The translations under genes were made by a program, and so were the position numbers. DNA of 64,000 bases from JAWLDA01 sp041686855 (lineage in GTDB: Bacteria > Bacillota > Limnochordia > DTU080 > RSA5), in assembly GCA_041686855.1 (NCBI GenBank), contig JAWLDA010000007.1:1-64000 (forward strand), in the 5' to 3' direction. This document shows positions 54,479 to 62,261 of this stretch, one piece after another; the first letter of the stretch is position 1; every line of letters starts with the position of its first letter. Below the pieces are notes generated by a model. The model had not been told where the DNA came from. It was given only the letters and a program-made list of their open reading frames with translations, and made no database searches.

Positions 54479-55573
54479 ATGGGAATGGCACCTGAGGAAC
54501 GCGCCGATGCACGTCGTCCACGTCGCCTAACGTCTGGCGAGACGATTCACCACCATTTTTACTTCACGAACCAAACGTTCTCCCCGAACGGTGAGCGCCT
54601 CTACTTCGTTCGCTACGACGGCCACGTACCCAACATCTACGTGACGGACGCCGACGGTCGTGGGACGCCGCAGCGGATCACAGACACCAAGCTCCTAAAC
54701 CCATTCTCCCCCACCGTCGATCCGCAGGGCTCGTTCGTTTATTTCACCGGGGGTCGCAGCGTGTGGCGAGTCCCGTGTGCTGGCGGCGAGACGGAGGAGT
54801 TTCACCGGCTGGATGCCGGTCTCCCTTCCAACATGGCCATCAGTCCGGACGGCCGGTGGGTCGCCACCAGCGTCCGAGGCTCGAACGACTGTGAACTCCT
54901 CGCTCTCAACACTCTGACCGGAGAGGCGCACGTCGTCCTTCGCAAAGCGATGGCGATCGGCCACGTCCAATTCTCCCGGACGGCGCCGCTGCGCATCCTC
55001 TACTCCGGTCCGCCGGACCAACGCATCTGGTTGGTCGACTTCGACGGCGCCAACGACCACCTCTTGTACCAACAGCGCCCCGACGAATGGATCGTCCACG
55101 AGTCCTGGTTAAACGAGCGTGAGGTGATCTTCACCCAGTGGCCCGATGCGCTGCTGGCGGTGGATATTCACACTAAGGAGGTGCGCGTCGCCGCGGCGAC
55201 CAATGCGTGGCATGCCTGCGCCGATCCAACCGGCACGTGGATCGCCTACGACACGGTGCACCCCGATCGGGGGCTGCAGCTCCTCGACACCCGCACCGGG
55301 GAGAACACTCTCCTCTGCCACACCAACAGCTCCAACCTCGGAAGTCAGTGGCGCTACCGCACCCCGGCCCCTGAGGCAGCCTTGGACACGTCGATCTTTC
55401 GAGACGTGACGGACTCGGAGAGCCTGCCCGCGATCGATGCGCGGGAATCGACGTACGGCCCCCAGTGGACGCATCCCCATCCCGCGTTCAGCCCGGACGC
55501 AAGACGCGTCGTGTACACCTCAGACGAGAGTGGCCAGCCGCAGGTGTACGTGGTCGATCTTCCTACGCCGTGA
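54479..55573 (+). CDS. Oligogalacturonate lyase-like beta-propeller (PL22-type)
   Basis: A 364-residue beta-propeller from the ATG at 54479 behind AGGAGGT; no signal peptide. PL22 (Ogl)-like features are the N-terminal HHHFYFTNQTFSPNGERLYF, GHVQFSRTAPLRILYSGPPD, IVHESWLNEREVIFTQWP and the C-terminal HPHPAFSPDARRVVYTSDES. These contain candidate metal-binding His residues of the family. The enzyme would split unsaturated digalacturonate in the cytoplasm. With the secreted PL10 lyase 13 kb away it supports a pectin pathway. It lies before the MocA-DUF6807 pair. Confidence 0.85.
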   Translation: MGMAPEERADARRPRRLTSGETIHHHFYFTNQTFSPNGERLYFVRYDGHVPNIYVTDADGRGTPQRITDTKLLNPFSPTVDPQGSFVYFTGGRSVWRVPCAGGETEEFHRLDAGLPSNMAISPDGRWVATSVRGSNDCELLALNTLTGEAHVVLRKAMAIGHVQFSRTAPLRILYSGPPDQRIWLVDFDGANDHLLYQQRPDEWIVHESWLNEREVIFTQWPDALLAVDIHTKEVRVAAATNAWHACADPTGTWIAYDTVHPDRGLQLLDTRTGENTLLCHTNSSNLGSQWRYRTPAPEAALDTSIFRDVTDSESLPAIDARESTYGPQWTHPHPAFSPDARRVVYTSDESGQPQVYVVDLPTP

Positions 55574-55669
55574 CCAACGGGTTCTCTGACAACGTATAGG
55601 TGAGCACGCCTGAGAGTCATAGGGCCGTAAGCGGAGCGCGGCTATTTAGGGTTTCAACACTTTGGGGGA

Positions 55670-56665
55670 ATGAGCATGCAGCAGCTAAAGAGCATTCACA
55701 TCGGGGTGGGCGGTCGCGGCCTTTGGCCCGTCAAGCTGATGAGCGCTGATCCCCGCTGGCAGCCCGTCGCTTTGGTCGACGTCAATGAAGACGCCCTCGC
55801 AGAGGGGGGCAAGATAACCGGCCTCGACGGCGGCGCGCATTATGCGGATCTCAAAACGGCGCTTGACCAGCATCCCGAGGCGGACGTGGTGGTCGTCGTC
55901 ACGCCGTCCGCCCTGCACGCCCGCTTCATCGAGGAGGCCTTGGATGCGGGTCGCCACGTCTTGGTGGAGAAGCCCTTCACCAACAGCATGGACGACGCGG
56001 AGCGTCTCGTCAGGAAGGCCGAGCGCTCCGGCCTCAAGCTCGTGGTCGCGCAGAACTATCGCTTCTCTCCCACCGAGCGGGCAGTCCAGCGCCTCATCCG
56101 GGAGAAAGCCTTTGGCGAACCCTCCTACGCCGAGATCATTCACCACCGGTACCGGCCCGAAGTGCGCGCATTTACGATGGACCAACCGATGCTGTATGAG
56201 ATGAGCGTCCATCACTTTGACTCGCTGCTGGCCTTTTTCGAGCCTCGGCGCCCGACCGCGATGACGGCCCGCAGCTTTAATCCGCCCTGGAGCAAGTACC
56301 CCGGTCCAGCCGCCGTCAGCGCCATCATCGAGCTGGAAGGGCCGATCGTCATCACCTACCTCGGTACCTTCACCTCGCAGAGCACTCGCTGGACCAACCG
56401 GATTGAGTGCGAGCACGGCGCCATCTGTTGGGGCGCCGGCGAACCGTTGCGAGTGATCCGTCCCGGGACGCGAGACGCAGAAGCGGAGCTTCTGCCCGTC
56501 GACGAAGGCATGCCCGAGCGTGAAGCGCAGATTATCGACGCTTTTTACCGTTACATCACGTTGGGCGAGGAGCCCGAGATCAGCGGGCGAAACAACCTAG
56601 AGACGATGCGCCTCGTGAGCGGCTGCATCACCTCGTCCAAAGAGGGACGGACCCTCCGATTTTAG
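55670..56665 (+). CDS. Gfo/Idh/MocA-family oxidoreductase
   Basis: A 331-residue dehydrogenase with intact family motifs: the N-terminal HIGVGGRGLWPV nucleotide loop, VLVEKPFTNSMDDAERL (EKP present), VVAQNYRFSPTERAVQRL and the C-terminal MYEMSVHHFDSLLAFF. The ATG at 55670 or 55676 is possible; a GGGGGAAT site precedes. It is separated from the DUF6807 gene by only 35 nt, so the two form a pair. It probably oxidises a sugar or sugar acid. Of the four MocA-type genes here it looks the most canonical. Confidence 0.92.
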   Translation: MSMQQLKSIHIGVGGRGLWPVKLMSADPRWQPVALVDVNEDALAEGGKITGLDGGAHYADLKTALDQHPEADVVVVVTPSALHARFIEEALDAGRHVLVEKPFTNSMDDAERLVRKAERSGLKLVVAQNYRFSPTERAVQRLIREKAFGEPSYAEIIHHRYRPEVRAFTMDQPMLYEMSVHHFDSLLAFFEPRRPTAMTARSFNPPWSKYPGPAAVSAIIELEGPIVITYLGTFTSQSTRWTNRIECEHGAICWGAGEPLRVIRPGTRDAEAELLPVDEGMPEREAQIIDAFYRYITLGEEPEISGRNNLETMRLVSGCITSSKEGRTLRF

Positions 56666-56700
56666 GATTGTTGACAACCAATTCCGCTGAGGTGATACCT

Positions 56701-57648
56701 GTGGGAAGTGCACAACTTCACGACGAAGCCCGCTTTGGCCGACTGCAGCTCGTCCTCAACGAGCGTGTCCTTGGATACTACAATTACCATCCGTTCCTAC
56801 CCAAGCCGTACTTTTACCCGTTGCTCGGGGTCGGCGGCAAAAACCTCGTCGAAGACCAACCGGCGGACCACCTCCACCACCGTGGCGTCTGGTACGCCCA
56901 CCACGAGGTGAACGGTCACGACTTCTATCTCGAGAAGGGCGGCCAGGGCAGAATTCGCCACGATCGCTTTGATCACGCCTGGCACGACGAGCACGCCGCC
57001 GGCATCGCTGCCTACGCCACCTGGCTGACCAAAGAGGAGCAAACGCTCCTTACCGACGTGCGCACGATCGTGCTGCGGGATCTCGCACCGCTCGATCCTG
57101 ACGCGCCGGCGCCGCGCAGGGCTCCGATGCGCACATGGGCCCTCGACCTCACCGTCACGCTGATTGCCAGCGAAGGCCCGCTCTCGTTCACCGACACCAA
57201 AGAGGCCGGTCTGCCCCTCATTCGTGTCGCCGACCACCTCGACGAGAAAGACGGAGGCACCATCACGATCGACAGCGGCCGCCAGGGAGAGGCGGACACC
57301 TTTGGTCAGCGAACGGCGTGGATCGACTACTCCGGGCCAGTCGCTTTTGAGCGCAACGGCGGTCCCACGAGCTTGGGCGCCAAGCCAACCGAACCGGTCG
57401 AGCACGGGATCGCCGTCTTTGACCACCCGAGCAACCCGGGCCATCCGCCCGGCGTCTTCACCCGCAGCTACGGGCCGATGTCGACGCGGGAGGGCTTCCT
57501 CTTTGAAGGACCCAAGACGCTCGAGGCCGGCGAGCGTCTCACCCTTGCTCACCGGATCTTCATTCACCCGGGGAACGTGCAGTCCGGACAGGTCGCCGAG
57601 GCGTACGCTGCCTATGCCGAGGAGACGCCGTGGACGGTTGAGTATTAG
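56701..57648 (+). CDS. DUF6807 (PmoA-like) family protein
   Basis: About 315 aa from GTG at 56701 behind GAGGTGATACC; an in-frame TTG at 56668 would overlap the MocA stop region. Typical family segments are YPLLGVGGKNLVEDQPADHL, HHRGVWYAHHEVNGHDFYLE, VADHLDEKDGGTITIDSGRQ and NPGHPPGVFTRSYGPM. It is closely coupled to the MocA gene and convergent with another. A ligand-handling role together with the oxidoreductase is inferred. The paralogue is at 53044. Confidence 0.9.
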   Translation: MGSAQLHDEARFGRLQLVLNERVLGYYNYHPFLPKPYFYPLLGVGGKNLVEDQPADHLHHRGVWYAHHEVNGHDFYLEKGGQGRIRHDRFDHAWHDEHAAGIAAYATWLTKEEQTLLTDVRTIVLRDLAPLDPDAPAPRRAPMRTWALDLTVTLIASEGPLSFTDTKEAGLPLIRVADHLDEKDGGTITIDSGRQGEADTFGQRTAWIDYSGPVAFERNGGPTSLGAKPTEPVEHGIAVFDHPSNPGHPPGVFTRSYGPMSTREGFLFEGPKTLEAGERLTLAHRIFIHPGNVQSGQVAEAYAAYAEETPWTVEY

Positions 57649-57728
57649 GGCAGCTGAGCCTTGAGGTCATGGCGCAAAGATCGTCGAGTACGGTTGAGTA
57701 ACGAACGCCGTTGCCCCGGGGCGACACA

Positions 57729-58742
57729 TCATCGCTTCTTTGCGCGCAGGACGTTGAAGCGGTGGTTGGCGTCCGCCAGATCACGCGCCATGATCGACCA
57801 ACGTGTGGACTCCAATGCCTCGTGAGGAGGCAGCGTCATGCTCTGGGGCCCTTGACGAATGCCGTCAAAAAAGTCATCGTCTACGCTCTTGCACACCTCC
57901 AGCGGAACCTCTTTAGGCCCGTGGGCGCGGGTGGTGAGGATGACTCGCTTCTCGACCGCCAGCGCTTCAACGGTCCCTTCCGTCCCGGTAAAGATGGCCC
58001 GAGTGTCGCCGTGATACGGTGAACCGTCGGGTGTCAGCCAGCTCGCTTCAAAGCTTCCCACCGTGCCGTCGTCGAGGCGCACAAGGAGGTGGCCGGCATC
58101 TTCAAAATCGACCTGGCCAGATAGGCCGTAATTCCCGTGAAGCGCAGTCATCGAAGCGATTTGGTGGGCTTGGGCATCGGTCACCCAACGGAAGATGTCG
58201 ATATCGTGAATCGCAAGATCAGGAAAGATTCCCCCGTAGGTCTCACGGGCAAACATCCAACGGGGTCGGTTTGGAGCGTTGAGCTTGTGGGGACGACACA
58301 ACCAGGCGTGCACGAGGCGTCCGATGGCGCCGCTGCGGACGAGCTTGCAGGCCGTCACGTACACAGGCGAAAAGCGAAGCGTCAGCCTCACGGACAGGAT
58401 CGCTTCCGATTGGCTTGCGGCCTTCTGTAGCGCCTCGAGGTCCTCTAGTGTCGTAGCGACCGGCTTGTCTGCGATGACGTGAAGGCCTTGTTCTAGACAG
58501 CGTGCAGCGATTTGAGCACGCTCAGAGTTAACGGGCGCGATGCCGACCGCGTCCACCGTCTCCTTTGTCAGCATCTCCTCCAACGTCGTGTACGAAGGCA
58601 CGCCGAGCTCCGTTGCAAAGGACTCCCGCAACGTTGCGTCGTCCTCCACGACACAGGTAAGTTGATGGTCTGAGCTCGCCTGAATATGTCGGATCACCCC
58701 TCGAATGTGGCCGTGTCGCACGCCAACAATGGCAACTCGCAA
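57729..58742 (-). CDS. Gfo/Idh/MocA-family oxidoreductase
   Basis: A 337-residue dehydrogenase starting at TTG behind AAGGAGGAG. The nucleotide loop is modified to IVGVRHGHIRGV (Gly replaced by Arg-His). VIADKPVATTLEDLEALQ retains KP of the EKP motif. Downstream signature: IFPDLAIHDIDIFRWVTD. It is convergent with the DUF6807 gene and follows an MBL-fold gene by 15 nt on the same strand, suggesting a shared operon. The substrate is unknown. Confidence 0.9.
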   Translation of the reverse strand: MRVAIVGVRHGHIRGVIRHIQASSDHQLTCVVEDDATLRESFATELGVPSYTTLEEMLTKETVDAVGIAPVNSERAQIAARCLEQGLHVIADKPVATTLEDLEALQKAASQSEAILSVRLTLRFSPVYVTACKLVRSGAIGRLVHAWLCRPHKLNAPNRPRWMFARETYGGIFPDLAIHDIDIFRWVTDAQAHQIASMTALHGNYGLSGQVDFEDAGHLLVRLDDGTVGSFEASWLTPDGSPYHGDTRAIFTGTEGTVEALAVEKRVILTTRAHGPKEVPLEVCKSVDDDFFDGIRQGPQSMTLPPHEALESTRWSIMARDLADANHRFNVLRAKKR

Positions 58743-58757
58743 AACGACTCCTCCTTG

Positions 58758-59663
58758 TTATCTCCGTACCGCGACGTGGTAGGAACCGAGTACGTCGAGC
58801 ACCGTGCCGTCACGGGCGAGGGTTACTCCCCCCTGCAGCCCTCTGGATGTTGCAGCGTTGCGTATCAAGGCATCGATCTCGGCGTCATATACGCTATCCC
58901 AACGTGGATGAAAGTGCGTTACCGCCGTGTGGCCTACGTGTCGGCCGTCGAGGAACTCGCCCAGCCTCACCGGTTCGACGTGAGCCAATTCGGCGATGAA
59001 CAGAGCGCAAGGCTCCACATAGGTCCCAAGCTCCTCCCAGTCCCGAGTCTTGTTGAGGTTGCCTGAGTAGATGATCCGCAGATCTCCGTGGCACAACACC
59101 GCACTGTAACTTTCAAAAGCATGGTGTTTCATCGCTTGTGCGTTCGCACGCTCCATGCGTTTCTTGACAGGGTCCAAATGATGGTTGGTAACCGCCTCCA
59201 GCATCGACCCGCAGGGTAGCTGCACGGCGCGATTCACACACCCGGAGAGCGGAATCCATCGAATCTCAAATCCCAGTTGATCGTCGTACAGGTAACTCGC
59301 CCGGAGATAGGCCTGGAGGGCGGGGATTCCCTCCTCGGGAGCCAGGACGACCAGCTCGTCCTTCTTCCCCAAATGCATTGAGGTCTTGACCACCTGAGCA
59401 AACCCGCCATGATGGTCAGCATGCATATGTGAGATAAAGATCGTTTGGATCAACCGATGGTCGAATCCGGCACGAGCCAGAAAGGAGCTGGCTCCGTCCC
59501 CGGTATCAAGCAGAATGTGAGACGGCTTACCTGCATGAGTCACCGTGACCACGATGGTTTGGCCCTGGCGAGCCTCCGTTGGAAGACCTGAGGCCGTTCC
59601 GAGAAACGTCACGTCCACCTTCGAGCTCTCCACCCTCAAGTTCTCCAGCTTCGAGTTCTCCAT
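58758..59663 (-). CDS. Metallo-beta-lactamase-fold hydrolase (RNase Z-like)
   Basis: A 301-residue MBL-fold hydrolase. The metal motif HxHxDH is in TIFISHMHADHHGGFAQV; further ligands are likely in VTNHHLDP, YSGNLNKTRDWEEL and AVTHFHPRWDSVYD. The N-terminus (ENSKLENLRVESSKVD) is encoded by an 18-bp-type tandem repeat and may not be part of the fold; the first beta-strand begins DVTFLGTASGLPTEARQG. A lactonase or esterase role is more likely than tRNA processing given the neighbouring sugar genes, but this is inference. It precedes the MocA gene by 15 nt. Confidence 0.88.
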   Translation of the reverse strand: MENSKLENLRVESSKVDVTFLGTASGLPTEARQGQTIVVTVTHAGKPSHILLDTGDGASSFLARAGFDHRLIQTIFISHMHADHHGGFAQVVKTSMHLGKKDELVVLAPEEGIPALQAYLRASYLYDDQLGFEIRWIPLSGCVNRAVQLPCGSMLEAVTNHHLDPVKKRMERANAQAMKHHAFESYSAVLCHGDLRIIYSGNLNKTRDWEELGTYVEPCALFIAELAHVEPVRLGEFLDGRHVGHTAVTHFHPRWDSVYDAEIDALIRNAATSRGLQGGVTLARDGTVLDVLGSYHVAVRR

Positions 59664-59721
59664 CTACGAATTCCCCTCTACCCCGGCTTAAACTGCTGTT
59701 GCGACCGGGTCAACGTTCACC

Positions 59722-60603
59722 CTACTCCGCCAACACGGTCTCCAGATAGAGCTCCAACACCTCGTCCGTGTTCACATCGACGCACACCTCAGCGTTTGGC
59801 GGCGCTTCCGAGGTGATCGGTGTGCGGCCACGCTCGGGCTCGGCCAACGCCATGGTGATCCGTTGCGCACGCGTCGGGTAGAGCTCCGGTCGAAACGCCC
59901 ATACAATCGGCGCCAAATCGTACATGACGGGACCCGGTTTGTTCCCCTGCACCGGACGCCACAACTCCATGTTCTCCGCTAAAAACTGGGCAAGGGGCGA
60001 GTGAGACTCGGCGATGCGACTCTGCTCCTCTGAGTACAACACTACCTTGCGCGTGGTCTCCCACGTCCCAATGACGAGGGGCGCGCCACTTCGAAAGACC
60101 AGGTCGGCCGCCTCCGGATCGGCGGCGGCGTTGTACTCCTTGCGCTCCGGTTCGGCTGACGCGGCCATGCTTGCGATGAAGCGCACCCGCTTCCCCAGAT
60201 CAGGATCCGCCTGCAGCGCCGCCCCAATATTGGTGAGCGGACCGAGCGTGATGAGGCCGACGTCGCCCGGGTGCGCCGCTGTGGTTTCGAGGATCGTGTC
60301 GATGGCGTCGGGCCAATCTCGGTCGGGAACATCTGCGGCACACGCGCCTTGAAACGGCGTCCCTTCGAGACGCTTCCGGTTCGCCCGTTCGGGGTCAAGG
60401 GGCAACGTCCGCCCGGCGGCGACCGAAATCTCCTCCTTCCCCAGCACCGAGAGGAGTTTGGCCACGATCCGGCAGCGGCCCTCTACCCCACCGAGAACGG
60501 TGGTGATTCCCACAACGTCCAACTCCGGCCGACGCAAGGCGAAAGCGAGCGCTAGGACGTCGTCCACGTCGTCGCCGATATCGGTGTCAACGATGACTCG
60601 CAA
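59722..60603 (-). CDS. Inosine-uridine nucleoside hydrolase family protein
   Basis: About 293 aa from TTG at 60603 behind GAGGGG; the open frame extends to 60723 but that part is not homologous. The calcium-binding motif VIVDTDIGDDVDDVLALAFA opens the protein. LITLGPLTNIGAALQADP and MYDLAPIVWAFRPEL, with the second Asp ligand, complete the site. It would hydrolyse a ribosyl-type N-glycoside. It diverges from SBP10 across 162 nt, so SBP10 may bind a nucleoside-like or glycoside ligand. Confidence 0.92.
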   Translation of the reverse strand: MRVIVDTDIGDDVDDVLALAFALRRPELDVVGITTVLGGVEGRCRIVAKLLSVLGKEEISVAAGRTLPLDPERANRKRLEGTPFQGACAADVPDRDWPDAIDTILETTAAHPGDVGLITLGPLTNIGAALQADPDLGKRVRFIASMAASAEPERKEYNAAADPEAADLVFRSGAPLVIGTWETTRKVVLYSEEQSRIAESHSPLAQFLAENMELWRPVQGNKPGPVMYDLAPIVWAFRPELYPTRAQRITMALAEPERGRTPITSEAPPNAEVCVDVNTDEVLELYLETVLAE

Positions 60604-60765
60604 ACTGTTCCCCTCACTTGTGTGGTGATTTGCAAGGTTCCAAAAAAACGCTTGCCGCCACCCGACCTCATGACTCGGGAGACTCCCGAATATGAATAAC
60701 ACTGGACGTCTCGTAGGCGGCATTCGCCGTCACCTAACCCATGCGCTCTTAACAGGAGGTTTCTT

Positions 60766-62046
60766 ATGAGTCGAATCCCACGAACGCCAGGACGCTTATC
60801 GATGTATCTCGTCGCTCTGTTCGTACTCACATTGTCGTTCACGACATCGGCCCAGACCGTCATCCAGATGGCTGTCTACGATCTCGACGCAGCCCGATGG
60901 CAAGCGATTGCCGACAGATTCAGCGACACACATCCGGATATTAAGGTCGAAGTGCAATTCTTCCCCTATGGCGAATACCCCGAGAAGATCACTTCGATGG
61001 TTGCCGCCGGCACACCTCCGGACGTCTTTTTGACATGGGCGCAGTACAGGCCGCTTTGGGTGAAGTACGGCATCTTAGAGGATCTCACCTCGCGTTGGGA
61101 ATCAAGCCCCGCGCTCAAGGCAATGAACATCTACCCCTTTATGCTCGAGTCGATCACGCTCGACGGTCGAATTTACGGTGTCCCCTATGACTACAACTCG
61201 ACCTCCTGGTTTTACGACCGTGACCTCTTCTCCGAACGAGGATTGGCGGAACCCGACGCGAACTGGACGACACAAGACCACGCGGAGATGGCGCGGAAAC
61301 TGACCGACCCGCAGCGCGGAATCTACGGCACGCTGAATCCGCTCCGCGGCGCCGGCGGGAACCTCATCCAGTGGATGGAGAACTGGGCGGGACATGGATG
61401 GATCGGCGAAAACGGAACGGAGATCCTCGTTGACGATCCTGTGAGCGCCGACATGGTGCAATATTGGTACGACCTGGCGTACCAGTATGAAGTGCTGCCG
61501 ACACCCGGAAGCTTCGCCCCTCGCGGCAACCAGTTCACCGGCGGGTATGCGATGTGGCAAGGATGGGTCTCGTACGCATTCCGCATTGCCGACACCGCCG
61601 CCTACGATTGGGGCATTGCGCTTTACCCCAAGGCTCCCGCGGGCCAACGAGCCTTCGCACAAGGGCACATGTACAGCATGTCAACCGGCACAAACCACCC
61701 GGAGGAAGCGTGGACGTTCCTCGAGTGGATGGCAAGTTACGAGGGGCAAGAGGTCCTCGTAACGGAAGCCCACAGACAGCCGATTGGTCCCCATCCAGAC
61801 CTCTGGGATCTGTACTTTTCGGACCTCCCGTTTGAGAAACGCGAATACTTGAACGCCTGGCTATCCAACATTCTCTACGGTCAAAACCTTGCGGAGAACT
61901 TCACGTACTGGGAGACGTTCCCGGAGATGAACCGAATCATGTCCGAACACATTCTAAACATCTTCGATCGACATCAACCGATTCAGAACGAACTAGCAGC
62001 CGCGGCGCGCGAGCTGCGGGCACTCCTCGCCGAAGCCTCTGAATAG
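60766..62046 (+). CDS. ABC sugar-type solute-binding protein, family 1 (SBP10)
   Basis: A 426-residue family-1 binding protein. A long n-region precedes the signal peptide core (MYLVALFVLTLSFTTSAQ), with no lipobox Cys. Typical segments are FSDTHPDIKVEVQFFP, VAAGTPPDVFLTWAQY, GRIYGVPYDYNSTSWFYDRD and AWTFLEWMASYEGQEVLV. ACAGGAGG precedes the ATG. It diverges from the nucleoside hydrolase and has its own terminator, so it is monocistronic. It adds to the set of binding proteins without a linked transporter. Confidence 0.93.
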   Translation: MSRIPRTPGRLSMYLVALFVLTLSFTTSAQTVIQMAVYDLDAARWQAIADRFSDTHPDIKVEVQFFPYGEYPEKITSMVAAGTPPDVFLTWAQYRPLWVKYGILEDLTSRWESSPALKAMNIYPFMLESITLDGRIYGVPYDYNSTSWFYDRDLFSERGLAEPDANWTTQDHAEMARKLTDPQRGIYGTLNPLRGAGGNLIQWMENWAGHGWIGENGTEILVDDPVSADMVQYWYDLAYQYEVLPTPGSFAPRGNQFTGGYAMWQGWVSYAFRIADTAAYDWGIALYPKAPAGQRAFAQGHMYSMSTGTNHPEEAWTFLEWMASYEGQEVLVTEAHRQPIGPHPDLWDLYFSDLPFEKREYLNAWLSNILYGQNLAENFTYWETFPEMNRIMSEHILNIFDRHQPIQNELAAAARELRALLAEASE

Positions 62047-62066
62047 AGGGTAGATACGTTCTGAGT

Positions 62067-62111
62067 GGCGGTTAGCGCCCCTTCTAGTGTTTAGAGGAGG
62101 CGCTGACCGCC
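62067..62111 (+). terminator. Terminator after SBP10
   Basis: A long stem, GGCGGT-AGCGCC/GGCGCT-ACCGCC, lies 20 nt past the stop codon and is followed by CCTTAAG. It is a strong structure with a weak T-tail. Confidence 0.7.
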
Positions 62112-62225
62112 CCTTAAGTCTGTGCGTTCGTAAGTCTGCGCGTACGTAAGTCTACGCGTTCGCAAGTCTGTGCCTGCGCTCTTCAGACTGTACATGCCTA
62201 AGCCTGGGTGTTCCTAATTCTCTGT
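62112..62225. repeat. Degenerate short tandem repeat, CGTAAGTCTGCG type
   Basis: Variants such as CGTAAGTCTGCG, CGTAAGTCTACG, CGCAAGTCTGTG and CCTAAGCCTGGG recur about seven times directly after the SBP10 terminator. They fill the gap to the M42 gene and show no coding capacity. Confidence 0.75.
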
Positions 62226-62261
62226 GTTACAGAATGATCCGGATGTCCAGACGCTCTGGCC

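Noticed and set aside
58758..59663. Ribonuclease Z (tRNA 3' processing)
   Set aside because: The fold matches, but the operon context with a MocA gene and the non-essential neighbourhood favour a small-molecule hydrolase.
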